This document shows, piece by piece, positions 51,198 through 61,114 of a stretch of 64,000 nucleotides of DNA; position 1 is the stretch's first letter, and each line of letters starts with the position of its first letter. The position numbers and the translations under genes were made by a program. The notes below the pieces were generated by a model. The model saw only the letters and a list, made by a program, of their open reading frames with translations, did not search any database and was not told the DNA's origin. The stretch is from NCBI RefSeq assembly GCF_900149705.1, contig NZ_LT703001.1, forward strand, positions 1,798,001 through 1,862,000. The letters run 5' to 3'. Source of the stretch: Sphingorhabdus sp. Alg231-15. Its GTDB lineage: Bacteria > Pseudomonadota > Alphaproteobacteria > Sphingomonadales > Sphingomonadaceae.

Positions 51198-51494
51198 ATG
51201 GACTTTATATCAATTCTCTCAATTTTCGTGATGGCCTGTTTTGTGGGCTATTATGTGGTCTGGTCAGTGACGCCGGCGCTTCATACGCCGCTTATGGCGG
51301 TGACCAATGCGATTAGCTCGGTGATCATTGTCGGGGCCTTGATAGCGGCTGCTGCGGGATCGCAGGCTGATGGTGGTCAGACCGCGAAATGGCTGGGGCT
51401 GGTGGGTGTTGTTCTGGCCAGCGTGAACATATTTGGCGGCTTTGCCGTGACCGAGCGGATGCTCGCAATGTACAAGAAAAAGGAGCGCAAATAA
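51198..51494 (+). CDS. pntAB: NAD(P) transhydrogenase subunit alpha, part 2 (membrane)
   Basis: A 98-residue protein with three transmembrane stretches (ILSIFVMACFVGYYVVWSV; HTPLMAVTNAISSVIIVGAL; GLVGVVLASVNIFGGFAV). The motif HTPLMAVTNAISSV is typical of this part, which completes subunit alpha and contributes to the proton channel. It begins 10 bp after the first alpha gene and shares bases with the beta gene (TAATG). Confidence 0.93.
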   Translation: MDFISILSIFVMACFVGYYVVWSVTPALHTPLMAVTNAISSVIIVGALIAAAAGSQADGGQTAKWLGLVGVVLASVNIFGGFAVTERMLAMYKKKERK

Positions 51495-52966
51495 TGCGCG
51501 CATTATTGGGGGGCGCAGCGGCGCTATTTTTCGCGACGCCAGCGATGGCGGCATCGGGCGAAGCGGTTAATCCATGGGTCGCCGTGGCCTATCTAATCTC
51601 TGGCGTCCTGTTCATTCTCGCTCTGCGCGGTCTGTCCTCGCCGGAATCCAGTCGACGCGGCAATCGTTTTGGCATGATCGGCATGCTGATCGCCGTGGTC
51701 ACAACACTGGTCACCCATGACATTGCCAGCTTGCCAGAAATCGGTGTTGCGATAGCCATTGGTGGCGCGATTGGTTTCATCATTGCCCGACGTATTCCCA
51801 TGACCGATATGCCGCAGCTTGTTGCGGCTTTTCACAGTCTTGTTGGTATGGCAGCGGTGCTGGTCGGTATTGCCGCCTATCTCAATCCCGGGGCGTTCAA
51901 TATTCTCGACTCAGCGGGCGAGATACTGGTCGTCAGCCGGATCGAACTGGGCTTGGGCGTTGCCATTGGCGCGATTACCTTCTCTGGTTCGGTTATCGCT
52001 TTCCTGAAACTCAACGGCAATATGTCCGGAGCGCCGATCATGCTGCCCGGCCGCCATGTCATCAATCTCGGCGTGCTCGCGGGTATCATCGGCCTGACCG
52101 CCTATTTCGCGGTCCTGCCAACTGTCGAGACAGCGATGGTCTTTTGGATCATTGTCGCGCTGGCCTTTGTTATCGGCTTCCTGCTGATCATCCCCATTGG
52201 CGGCGCGGATATGCCGGTCGTGGTGTCGATGCTGAACAGCTATTCCGGTTGGGCAGCAGCGGCCATGGGCTTTACGCTGGGTAACACTGCCATGATCATT
52301 ACCGGTGCGCTGGTCGGTTCCTCTGGTGCGATCCTCTCTTACATCATGTGTAAGGCTATGAACCGCAGCTTCATCAGCGTCATCGCTGGCGGCTTCGGTG
52401 CCGACAGTGGGCCATCAGAAGGGGCAGAGAAGATCGATCGGCCATGGAAACGCGGCAGCGCCGAAGACGCGGCATATATGATGAAGCAAGCGGAAAATGT
52501 CATCATCGTGCCTGGTTACGGCATGGCGGTGGCACAGGCTCAGCATGCTTTGCGGGAAATGGGTGATATGCTCAAAGAAGAAGGCGTCAGCGTCAAATAT
52601 GCCATCCACCCTGTGGCGGGACGGATGCCGGGCCATATGAATGTGCTGCTCGCCGAAGCCAATGTGCCTTATGACGAGGTGTTCGAGCTGGAAGATATCA
52701 ATAGCGAGTTTGCGCAAGCCGATGTCGCTTTTGTCATCGGCGCCAATGACGTGGTCAATCCGGCGGCCAAAACCGATAAGGGATCACCGATTTACGGCAT
52801 GCCGGTTTTCGATGTCGACAAAGCCAAGACGATCTTCTTCATCAAGCGCTCGATGGGCGGAGTCGGCTATGCCGGCGTCGACAATGAAGTATTTTACATG
52901 GATCAGACCATGATGCTGTTGTCCGATGCGAAGAAAATGTGCGAGGATATCGTCAAATCGCTTTAG
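51494..52966 (+). CDS. pntB: NAD(P) transhydrogenase subunit beta
   Basis: A 490-residue protein. The N-terminal eight to nine membrane segments carry the proton channel (SLVGMAAVLVGIAAY, GNMSGAPIMLPGRHVINLG). The C-terminal NADP-binding domain III has VIIVPGYGMAVAQAQHALREM, YAIHPVAGRMPGHMNVLLAEANVPYD and GANDVVNPAAK. It couples proton flow to NADPH formation. The ATG at 51494 overlaps the alpha-2 stop. The frame extends further upstream, but this would duplicate pntAB. Confidence 0.94.
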   Translation: MRALLGGAAALFFATPAMAASGEAVNPWVAVAYLISGVLFILALRGLSSPESSRRGNRFGMIGMLIAVVTTLVTHDIASLPEIGVAIAIGGAIGFIIARRIPMTDMPQLVAAFHSLVGMAAVLVGIAAYLNPGAFNILDSAGEILVVSRIELGLGVAIGAITFSGSVIAFLKLNGNMSGAPIMLPGRHVINLGVLAGIIGLTAYFAVLPTVETAMVFWIIVALAFVIGFLLIIPIGGADMPVVVSMLNSYSGWAAAAMGFTLGNTAMIITGALVGSSGAILSYIMCKAMNRSFISVIAGGFGADSGPSEGAEKIDRPWKRGSAEDAAYMMKQAENVIIVPGYGMAVAQAQHALREMGDMLKEEGVSVKYAIHPVAGRMPGHMNVLLAEANVPYDEVFELEDINSEFAQADVAFVIGANDVVNPAAKTDKGSPIYGMPVFDVDKAKTIFFIKRSMGGVGYAGVDNEVFYMDQTMMLLSDAKKMCEDIVKSL

Positions 52967-53014
52967 GATGATCCGATTCCTGTAGAGCGGCTCACTTTAT
53001 CAGGGATATAATCA

Positions 53015-53710
53015 ATGCGTAAATTAGGTCTGATTGGCGGGATGTCCTGGGTCTCGACCGAGAGCTATTATCGCCGGATCAACGGTGAAGTACAGCGTAA
53101 GCTGGGCGGGTTTGCGAGTGCGCATCTGCTGATCGAAAGCGTCAATTTCAATGACTATGCGCGTCTACAGTCGGACGATGACTGGGATGCGGCGGCAGGA
53201 CTGATGACCCGCTCGGCCAAACGTCTGGAAGCATCGGGCGCCACTGCGATACTGATCTGCTCCAACGCCATGCACAAAATCTACGAACAGGTTGCGCCTG
53301 AAGTCGGTGTGCCAATTCTTCATATTGCCGATTGCGTTGGTGACAAGATGATTGCGGACGGGATCAAGACCGCAACCTTGCTGGGTACACGCAATGTGAT
53401 GACCGAGGGCTTCTACCGCAAACGGCTGGTCGGCAAGGGCATTACCCTAACCCCGCCGAACGAAGACCGGGTCGAGGAGATTGAACGGATCATCTACGAG
53501 GAACTGATGTTCAACCAAGTGAAGCGCGATTCGGAGCGAACATTGAAAACCTTCATCACCAATATCGCCAAACAGGAAGTCGAAGCCGTTGTGCTAGGCA
53601 GCACTGAACTTGATCTGATCATCGATACCAAGGCCAATATTCTGCCAATTTATAACAGCACCGAAATCCATGCCGATGCCGCCGTCGACTGGATCTTGAC
53701 GGAGAAATAA
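53015..53710 (+). CDS. Aspartate/glutamate racemase-like protein with altered second catalytic residue
   Basis: A 231-residue member of the Asp/Glu racemase family. MRKLGLIGGMSWVSTESYYR starts it; the first catalytic region ILICSNAMHK keeps Cys82. In the second region, where most members have a cysteine (G-C-T-E), the sequence reads VLGSTEL, with Ser196. Two-base racemisation may therefore be changed, as in YgeA-like enzymes in which one of the pair is Thr. It follows pntB by 48 bp and could be in the same transcript. The substrate is not known. Confidence 0.82.
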   Translation: MRKLGLIGGMSWVSTESYYRRINGEVQRKLGGFASAHLLIESVNFNDYARLQSDDDWDAAAGLMTRSAKRLEASGATAILICSNAMHKIYEQVAPEVGVPILHIADCVGDKMIADGIKTATLLGTRNVMTEGFYRKRLVGKGITLTPPNEDRVEEIERIIYEELMFNQVKRDSERTLKTFITNIAKQEVEAVVLGSTELDLIIDTKANILPIYNSTEIHADAAVDWILTEK

Positions 53711-53804
53711 TCGCACAGCGCTGGCTTGGCATGGCGGCCCTGATATATCTGTTTAGCTGCTTTATCCGTTTCCAAGGCAATGACCACACGCAAGTTATGT
53801 GTAG

Positions 53805-54992
53805 CTAATACCGCTCCATATATCTGATTTTGCTAATCATATTGTCATTGGACGCTTCCGCCACGCAATTGCGGCCATCGGCTTTGGCTTCATAAAGGGC
53901 TCGATCCGCCCGCCTTAATGCCATGGCAAAGCTCTCGTCTTCAGCAATAATAGATATGCCAAAGCTGGCTGTGACTCTTTCGGAATCGCCAATTTCCGGG
54001 TGCGCAAGCATACCAACGGACAATCTGAGATGTTGAGCCACCACCAAGCGATCCGCTGAACTCGGTCCATCCAAAATGACGACAAACTCCTCACCGCCAA
54101 TTCGGGCAACTTTGCCCAGTGTTCCAGTGACCCTTTGCAGGATTGTTGCGGCACGTATCAATATTTTGTCGCCAGTTTCATGCCCGAAATTGTCATTTAC
54201 CCTTTTAAACAGATCTAGATCGATAATCATGATCGCTCGATCAGCCGCACTTTCTTCCGAAAGTTCCTTGATTATATATTGATCCAATCCGCGCCGGTTC
54301 ATGATTCCGGTAAGCGGATCGATTGTCGCCGCCCTTTGGAGCTTTTCAATAGTATCATGCCCAACAACAATCAGCATGACGACACCGCAGGCCAGACCGC
54401 AAAATGCACTGGTTGCATGCAGCAGGATTGCAAAGGTGGAATGTTGATAGTCTGCCACCGTATGAGCGGCGTCCAAGACATCATAAACGATATAGGGGCG
54501 TAGAAAGTACATCGAGCACAACGCGGCAACTATGACGAACATGATATTCTCAAGAGCGCCACTTCGGTTCTTCCAAAGCAGCGGTAACGCGCACATCAGA
54601 ATCAATCCTGCCGTAACGGACGAGAACACCGATCGCATGATGACATCTGTTTGAACAAAACTGAACCAGAGCAACAGGACAAACCCAATGCCTACAATTC
54701 CGCCTATTCTCCGAGACGGGTAGCTGGATTTATAGCGATCAAAAAGACCCAGAACCATGGCAATGCTGAAGCACCAGAACAATGTTTTTGCGATGATGTC
54801 GGATATCACCGGGTCTAGAATCGCGCGACTGATATCCATCAAAAACGCGGCGAGGCCAGCGATATAGGCCAAGGCAAGCCAACCGGCCATGCGTTGCTTT
54901 GAATCCCGCAAATAAATGATCGCAAATACACTCGCAAACAGCACAAGAATGACGATCATCAAGCCGCGAAAAACTAGATTTGGTTCTATCAT
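53805..54992 (-). CDS. Membrane-bound diguanylate cyclase (GGDEF)
   Basis: A 395-residue protein with about six transmembrane stretches in residues 8-210, then a GGDEF domain: IDPLTGIMNRRGLDQYI, DLDLFKRVNDNFGHETGD, and the active site ARIGGEEFVVIL (GGEEF at 299-303). The intact loop predicts synthesis of cyclic-di-GMP. The product-inhibition RxxD site, expected five residues before GGEEF, reads TLGK, so feedback inhibition is probably lacking. The N-terminal membrane part is a sensor of unknown signal. Confidence 0.9.
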   Translation of the reverse strand: MIEPNLVFRGLMIVILVLFASVFAIIYLRDSKQRMAGWLALAYIAGLAAFLMDISRAILDPVISDIIAKTLFWCFSIAMVLGLFDRYKSSYPSRRIGGIVGIGFVLLLWFSFVQTDVIMRSVFSSVTAGLILMCALPLLWKNRSGALENIMFVIVAALCSMYFLRPYIVYDVLDAAHTVADYQHSTFAILLHATSAFCGLACGVVMLIVVGHDTIEKLQRAATIDPLTGIMNRRGLDQYIIKELSEESAADRAIMIIDLDLFKRVNDNFGHETGDKILIRAATILQRVTGTLGKVARIGGEEFVVILDGPSSADRLVVAQHLRLSVGMLAHPEIGDSERVTASFGISIIAEDESFAMALRRADRALYEAKADGRNCVAEASNDNMISKIRYMERY

Positions 54993-55107
54993 ATACGTCT
55001 GGGAACGGTCGAACCGCTCCAGAATTAAGGGTTAGCTGTGGCTGTACTGGATCAGATCGGAAGTAGGTGTTTGAAGCACTGTAATCAATTCTATCAATCT
55101 ATGATGG

Positions 55108-57678
55108 TCAAACAACGAACAAAACTATGGAAAACGGCAAGCAGCAAAACACCGCTAACCAGTCCCGTTTGTTATACCGACCACTTTCGATCACTAGCTC
55201 TCGATCATTGGCTGAGTTTATTTGTTGAACCACTGGTATAAGCACCACTATCCCCATTATGGCCGCTATTGAACTGATCCCGAACTGAACATCGAATTGT
55301 TCTACAATCGCAGAAGTCAAGGAAGTCAGGAAGTAGCCGATGCTGACAATGACTCCTAACCACAGTGGTTTTTGCAACTCAGCTTTTGAACGCGCGGCCT
55401 TGAACAGCTCAAATACCCAAAATATGCTGAAAAATGCTCTCCAGAAAGGACTTATAGCAACGCCTTCTGTTTGCTGATGTCGACGCCAACATCGCCAGAA
55501 CCAATAGAAAAGATATACCCCAAAGGTCGAAATGCTCATCACCAAAAACTTGGAAATGCTCATTGGCCTAAATGACCCGGAAACGGTTCCGATAGCCTCG
55601 GCGCTTTTCAACGATTGCACCGCCAATGTCAGCGAAACTATTCCTCCAACCAGCGCCAGCCCTACAATGATCAAGAAGAGCTCTGATCCGACGAATCCAA
55701 ACTGGTCGTCAAGATCGATAAATTCATACGATAGATTGGTCAGCCTTTCTGTATCATTGCGATAGCCAGCGACATCCACGGCCTCCAAAATGGTTGTTTT
55801 TCCAACCAAACTCATTTCAATTATGGCATTGTCCCCGTTTCGCGTGCTAACTCTATTGAAGTCAAAAGCATTGCTCGAAATCGTTTCAGCATCGGGCAAC
55901 TCCGGCCTCATCCCTGGAGTTGTCAACTTGAAAACATGCCGCCGATTAATCTGGTTAGGAAGAGCGAGGGCCGTTTTACGCTCCGCAGCGTCAGGCGTGT
56001 CAAAGAGATCACCCAAAGTCCATGCGTTGATTTGATATGAAGTTATGGTGTCTTGGTAATCTGGTGCAGTCGCCGGTAAAAAATAGTTCTGTTCTATTGC
56101 AAGTATATTTTGATCGCGGTTATCGCTGACAATCAATTCACCTCTTTGTTTCACGCCTGGGAAAAGGTCTTGATAATATTCAATCTCATTTTTTTCGAGG
56201 GATGACAGTGAACTATCGGCGATACTCGCGCGTTTTATATTTGCCTCGTCGTCCCTATAAGTAGTGTGAATAGCAATCTCTACGCCGTTGTCTGAACGGA
56301 TATGGGATTCGACAACGTCTATTGTCGGTTTATCTGGCGTGGGTGCGGGAATTTCCTGCAGTTGGGTTTGACCAGCGACCAGTGGCAAGGCAAATCCGTA
56401 GGTTTGATCTGCGATATACGGAATAACTCCGCCTTCATGCGATCCAGTTGGATCGAGCCATATCGGCTTTCCCAGACCGTCGGCTCGCACGATGACATGA
56501 TCAAATGCATCCGCTCTGGGTTGTAAATCGATCAGGCCTCGGCCAGTGTCAGTGTCGGTCAAGGCCGGCACTGCTTCAATTCCAAGTCTAAGCAGAACAG
56601 CAATCAAGAGCGTTGTCTTGTCTTTACAGTCACCAAAACCGCTTTTCCATGTGACAGCAGGTGTTCGGGGACGATAACCGCCGACACCAATGGAAAGGCT
56701 AGTATATCGTACGGAATCCTGCACAAGCCACAATGCCTTTGTCGCTCGAGTCTTGGGATCAGCAGAGCTCGCCGCAATAGCATCAACTTTAGCGGCTAGG
56801 TCTGAAGGAAGAGACGAATCAACATCATAGAATGGTAGCGCCCAACTGACGACTGAAGACCAATCTGACATTGTTGAGAGTTGTACAGCTGGCCAATGCT
56901 TGCGCCATTTTGGAGTGTCTTTCTCCGAGGGTATCGGGTCGGGATCAATTGTAGCCCAGGTAAGAACTCTTGCTCCATTCTCAAGGGTTTCTTCGTGGTT
57001 TGGCGCTCCATTTGATAGCTTGGTATTTAGTTCCAGCGTTCTAGGCATGACCACGCGAAGGCGAGTCATAGCAACCGGAACCGACCAGCCCAGAGCATAT
57101 TTGCCAAAAAAATGCCCCGGCCAATAACTACTTTTTTCATTAAGACTCCAGGCAATATCTGTAACATCACCGACTCGAACATCGTCCAATCTCAAGTGCG
57201 CTGTGCGCTGTCCTGTTATAATCCCTTCTTCAAGCTCGCTTTCACGGCGCATGACTTCGACCGACGCAGTCGCCGTTTGATCAATCATATTTCCATCACG
57301 CCAGACGGCTACTCTGTGCAACACTAGATTGTCTATTTCAGGATCAAATGTGAGTTGGATCTGGGAGGCATCTTCTAATCCACTGCGATCAATGATCTTT
57401 TGTGTAGTCCTGAGAAAATAGTCAGCTCCTCGCGCCCCGATCCTGATTTGTGTATCATCTATCAGGTGATAAATTCCGTCACTGACCGCTCGTATTCGCT
57501 TTTCATTAGTGTCAGGAACAGAAGCATCCAGAACCCAATTGGGGAGAGATTGATAAGATATTTCTAAGTTTTTCTTTGCGCTAGTTGGACCGATTAGAAA
57601 TACTGATAGGAAGACCGTAAACATTACAAAACAAAACAAACGCAATTTGTCCTGCTGGTAAGAATGCCAACTAACCAC
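55108..57678 (-). CDS. DUF3857/transglutaminase-like membrane protein
   Basis: An 856-residue exported protein. The signal is in the first 35 residues (LFCFVMFTVFLSVFLIGPTSA). Residues 55-250 form a DUF3857 beta domain (ITGQRTAHLRLDDVRVGDV). Residues 290-420 form a transglutaminase-like domain with Cys in SGFGDCKDKTTLLIAVLLRLG, His in AFDHVIVRADG and Asp in IWLDPTGS. A long extracytoplasmic part follows, then four to five C-terminal membrane spans, including GVYLFYWFWRCWRRHQ of DUF4234-like type. It is probably an envelope or protein-crosslinking factor; the substrate is unknown. Confidence 0.82.
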   Translation of the reverse strand: MVSWHSYQQDKLRLFCFVMFTVFLSVFLIGPTSAKKNLEISYQSLPNWVLDASVPDTNEKRIRAVSDGIYHLIDDTQIRIGARGADYFLRTTQKIIDRSGLEDASQIQLTFDPEIDNLVLHRVAVWRDGNMIDQTATASVEVMRRESELEEGIITGQRTAHLRLDDVRVGDVTDIAWSLNEKSSYWPGHFFGKYALGWSVPVAMTRLRVVMPRTLELNTKLSNGAPNHEETLENGARVLTWATIDPDPIPSEKDTPKWRKHWPAVQLSTMSDWSSVVSWALPFYDVDSSLPSDLAAKVDAIAASSADPKTRATKALWLVQDSVRYTSLSIGVGGYRPRTPAVTWKSGFGDCKDKTTLLIAVLLRLGIEAVPALTDTDTGRGLIDLQPRADAFDHVIVRADGLGKPIWLDPTGSHEGGVIPYIADQTYGFALPLVAGQTQLQEIPAPTPDKPTIDVVESHIRSDNGVEIAIHTTYRDDEANIKRASIADSSLSSLEKNEIEYYQDLFPGVKQRGELIVSDNRDQNILAIEQNYFLPATAPDYQDTITSYQINAWTLGDLFDTPDAAERKTALALPNQINRRHVFKLTTPGMRPELPDAETISSNAFDFNRVSTRNGDNAIIEMSLVGKTTILEAVDVAGYRNDTERLTNLSYEFIDLDDQFGFVGSELFLIIVGLALVGGIVSLTLAVQSLKSAEAIGTVSGSFRPMSISKFLVMSISTFGVYLFYWFWRCWRRHQQTEGVAISPFWRAFFSIFWVFELFKAARSKAELQKPLWLGVIVSIGYFLTSLTSAIVEQFDVQFGISSIAAIMGIVVLIPVVQQINSANDRELVIESGRYNKRDWLAVFCCLPFSIVLFVV

Positions 57679-57939
57679 TACAATACCCCCCGAATTACCT
57701 TACAACCTTCGCTCTTTTCGTTTTCAGTTTTAACAGTTCGACTGAGCTAAGTTTGTGCCGCAAGCAGAACGTTTACCGTGCTAAAAGTCGTTCGCCAAAT
57801 CTGTCAAAAAAGAAAATGATGTCTTTACGGACGAGCCCACCGTTATACCTAAATCGGACTGCAAATATCTCTCGATTGCTCTCTAGTGACGTCGAGAAAA
57901 TGCGGGTGCCGCGCCAATCCCGGTGCGGCACCCTGCAAA

Positions 57940-58668
57940 CTATTCCATGCGTTTTTTATAGCATTTCTTGAGCGCTTTTTGCCGCTTCTTCGGCTTGGAG
58001 ATCGTCTCGGCTTCCGCTTTACATTGTCCGAGAGGCGTGTCTGCCAGCGCAGCGGCCATCGCGCTTTCGGAATCAAAAGATGGCGACAAGCTGCCATCAG
58101 GCGAAAATTCCAATGGTTGGGCAACCTGAGACAACAGTTCCCGGCCCATGGGAAGCCGGGCGCGTTTACCGGTAATAAATCCGGCGAAAACACCTATAGC
58201 CAAAACGCCAACCCCAGTTGCAACCGTATTGCCCTCGCCTTCCTGCCGGAAGTTGCCGGTAATGGGAATGCTTTGACCATCAAGTTCGACAGAGCGCATG
58301 GAAAATTCCAGCTTGCCGGACTTTCCAAAAGCCCCTTTGCCGGTCCGCCAGGTTATCTCGGCCGAAGCTGGGGTGCCGCTTGGTATGACGACCGTGTCAC
58401 CGACCCGAACATCCTCCAACACGGTTAGCCCGAACATATCACCCGCATCATGCGTGCTGCTGTTCACTTCTTTAGCCACTGCCAGTTTTAAAGGCGTCCC
58501 GCTTTTCAGGATCAGCGGTTTCAATTCGACAGGCTCAGGAGCTGTTTGCTCCGGACTGACAATGACCGGAGCCACCGGAGCGACGGCTTGTGTATCATCC
58601 GCAAGCTGTGCGGACACAGGCGTGATAGTCAATGCGGCAATAGCCACACCTGCAAAAAGTGTTTTCAT
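57940..58668 (-). CDS. Secreted protein of unknown function
   Basis: A 242-residue protein with signal MKTLFAGVAIAALTITPVSA. The mature part has a proline-rich linker (APVAPVIVSPEQTAPEPVEL), then ILKSGTPLKLAVAKEVNSST and GDTVVIPSGTPASAEITWRTGKGAFGKSGKLEFSMRSVEL, a beta-rich segment that resembles TrbI/VirB10-like conjugal periplasmic domains in pattern but lacks that context. The end is lysine-rich. AGGGGG lies 6 bp before the ATG at 58668. No neighbours give a role. Confidence 0.65.
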   Translation of the reverse strand: MKTLFAGVAIAALTITPVSAQLADDTQAVAPVAPVIVSPEQTAPEPVELKPLILKSGTPLKLAVAKEVNSSTHDAGDMFGLTVLEDVRVGDTVVIPSGTPASAEITWRTGKGAFGKSGKLEFSMRSVELDGQSIPITGNFRQEGEGNTVATGVGVLAIGVFAGFITGKRARLPMGRELLSQVAQPLEFSPDGSLSPSFDSESAMAAALADTPLGQCKAEAETISKPKKRQKALKKCYKKRME

Positions 58669-59048
58669 GTATTCCCCCTTCTTAGCATCGACGAACTGTG
58701 ATGCTGTACTGGCTTTGCTAACCAGCTTTACAGATGTGTACAACTTCCAAAACATCCATTTTGCAAGTTAGATTACTTTATCCCTTTTTGGATCCCTTCA
58801 CCATCATGATGCGTGCCAATCAACCTGATCGGATTGTCCTTGCCGAGCCGAAAATTGCGCACGCTGTCCCGACTGAATCACGCGCAGCGGGACGTGCCGA
58901 ATACCGTCAGGATCGGATCGATAGCAAAAGCCTGATTTCATATCCTTATTCTTTGTGATATTCGAATCGCCTGCCCGAATTTCGAGCTATGTCTTCACGT
59001 CGCGCCGCATGTCTTTGGCGTTCAAATATGACCTTGCAGGAGAAAAAA
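58669..59048. other. Intergenic region before the beta-oxidation genes
   Basis: This 380-bp interval separates divergent genes. Only AGGAG at 59038-59042, the ribosome site of the beta-oxidation gene, is clear. I see no small gene, tRNA or repeat, and no convincing FadR-like operator. An in-frame extension of the next gene up to 58989 lacks support. Confidence 0.5.
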
Positions 59049-61085
59049 ATGTCTGTCGTCACCACCGAAAAACATCAGAATATATTGGTCATCATCTCGA
59101 ACAACCCGCCGGTCAATGCGCTTGGTGCGGCGGTACGCCAAGGGCTCGTCGATGGTATAAACGAAGCGCTGTCCGACGATGAGGTTGAAGCGGTGGTCAT
59201 ACGCTGTGACGGACGGACGTTTTTTGCCGGTGCGGATATTACCGAATTTGGCAAACCGATGCAGGGGCCCAATCTGGGCGAAGCAATTGATCGTCTAGAG
59301 GCTAGTGACAAGCCGGTTGTCGCAGCGATCCACGGAACCGCATTGGGCGGAGGCTGTGAAGTTGCCTTGGCTTGTCATTACCGGGTCGCAGTGCCATCAG
59401 CAAAAATGGGTCTGCCAGAGGTCAAGCTGGGCCTGATCCCCGGAGCTGCCGGCACCCAGCGCTTGCCGCGCGTGGTCGGGGCAGAAGCCGCTTTGCCGAT
59501 GGTGGTGATCGGCAACCCTATTTCAGCCAAAAAGGCCCATGCCATCGGCTTGGTTAACCAGATCGTCAGCGAGGACAGTCTAGCTGATGATGCGATAGCC
59601 TTTGCGCGCGAACAGATCGGCAAGGCACCGCCGCGCTCGTCCGAGGGCACCGCCAATGAAGATGGCATCAAGAACCCGGCCATATTTGACGAATTCCGTC
59701 AGAAAAACGGCCGCAAGATCCGAGGGTTCGATGCTCCGGAAGCCGGTATTCAGGCGGTGAAAGCAGCAGGCGAACTTTCTTATGCCGATGGCGTCAAGAA
59801 AGAAGGCGAGCTGTTTATGAAGCTGATGACCGGCACCCAGTCGGCTGCCATGCGTCATTATTTCTTCGCTGAACGTGCGGCCAATAAAATTGACGGCATT
59901 GATCCTAAAATTGACCTGATCCCAATCAAGAAAGTCGGGATATTGGGCGCAGGCACCATGGGCGGCGGCATTGGCATGAACTTTCTGTCCGCTGGCATTC
60001 CGGTGACCATTGTCGAACTGAAAGAGGAAGCGCTGGACCGCGGCGTCGGTGTCATCCGCAAAAATTACGAGAACACCGCAAAACGTGGACGGATGACCGA
60101 GGAGCAGGTTGAAAGTGCGATGAGCATTTTGACGCCTAGCCTGTCCTATGATGATCTCGCCGATTGCGATCTGGTGATCGAGGCCGTGTTTGAGAATATG
60201 GATGTCAAGAAGGAGGTCTTCACAAAGCTGGATGGCATTGTGAAACAGGGTGCGATCCTCGCCAGCAATACAAGCTATCTGAACATAGACGAAATCGCGG
60301 CGGTGACGAAACGGCCCGAATATGTGCTCGGCTTGCACTTTTTCTCGCCCGCCAATATCATGAAACTGCTCGAAATCGTGCGCGGTGAGAAGACCGCCGA
60401 TGACGTGCTGATGACCGCGATGAAGCTGTCGAAGAAAATCGGCAAGGTTGCAGCCGTCTCAGGCGTCTGCCCTGGCTTTATCGGCAACCGGATGCTCAGC
60501 CCGCGTCAGGAACAGGCGAATATCATGATCATGGAAGGCGCCAACTACTGGGACGTGGATGACGTATTGCTGGATTTCGGCTTTCCGATGGGGCCGTTTC
60601 AAATGTCTGACCTCGCCGGGGTTGATATCGGTTGGCACCGTGATCCGGAGCGTATCGAAACATTGCGCGACGCCTTATGTGCCGCTGGCCGTTGGGGACA
60701 GAAAGTCGGCAAAGGCTTTTATGATTATAATGAGGCGCGGCAACGTACGCCTTCTGATGAAGTCAAACAGATTATTGCCGAATTCGCATCGAAAGCGGGC
60801 AAGGAACAGCGCGACATTTCGAAAGACGAAATCCGCGAGCGCCTGCTCTATCCGATGGTCAACGAGGGCGCGAAAATCCTCGAAGAGGGCATGGCCCAGC
60901 GCGCGAGTGATGTCGATGTCGTGTGGATCAATGGGTATGGCTGGCCGCTTTATACCGGTGGTCCGATGTTCTGGTCGGATACAGTCGGGCTCGACAACGT
61001 GGTTGCGGGCTTGAAAAAACATGGCCTGCCCATTGCCAAGCTGTTGGAAGAAAAAGCCGCTGCAGGCGGGAAGTTTAACGGATAG
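59049..61085 (+). CDS. Multifunctional fatty-acid oxidation protein (enoyl-CoA hydratase / 3-hydroxyacyl-CoA dehydrogenase)
   Basis: A 678-residue fusion. Residues 1-190 form the crotonase domain with oxyanion text [29 protein letters not shown] (Glu104) and [20 protein letters not shown] (Glu124). Residues 290-480 form the NAD-binding dehydrogenase ([45 protein letters not shown]). The C-terminal part has [19 protein letters not shown]. It performs two beta-oxidation steps on acyl-CoA. ATG at 59049 with AGGAG is used. The acyl-CoA synthetase gene follows. Confidence 0.93.
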   Translation: MSVVTTEKHQNILVIISNNPPVNALGAAVRQGLVDGINEALSDDEVEAVVIRCDGRTFFAGADITEFGKPMQGPNLGEAIDRLEASDKPVVAAIHGTALGGGCEVALACHYRVAVPSAKMGLPEVKLGLIPGAAGTQRLPRVVGAEAALPMVVIGNPISAKKAHAIGLVNQIVSEDSLADDAIAFAREQIGKAPPRSSEGTANEDGIKNPAIFDEFRQKNGRKIRGFDAPEAGIQAVKAAGELSYADGVKKEGELFMKLMTGTQSAAMRHYFFAERAANKIDGIDPKIDLIPIKKVGILGAGTMGGGIGMNFLSAGIPVTIVELKEEALDRGVGVIRKNYENTAKRGRMTEEQVESAMSILTPSLSYDDLADCDLVIEAVFENMDVKKEVFTKLDGIVKQGAILASNTSYLNIDEIAAVTKRPEYVLGLHFFSPANIMKLLEIVRGEKTADDVLMTAMKLSKKIGKVAAVSGVCPGFIGNRMLSPRQEQANIMIMEGANYWDVDDVLLDFGFPMGPFQMSDLAGVDIGWHRDPERIETLRDALCAAGRWGQKVGKGFYDYNEARQRTPSDEVKQIIAEFASKAGKEQRDISKDEIRERLLYPMVNEGAKILEEGMAQRASDVDVVWINGYGWPLYTGGPMFWSDTVGLDNVVAGLKKHGLPIAKLLEEKAAAGGKFNG

Positions 61086-61114
61086 GGTCGCGTCTATCGA
61101 TCAGGAGAGATTAT

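Noticed and set aside
58989-59048. Upstream in-frame start of the beta-oxidation gene
   Set aside because: The extra 20 residues have no similarity to crotonase N-termini, and AGGAG precedes ATG at 59049.
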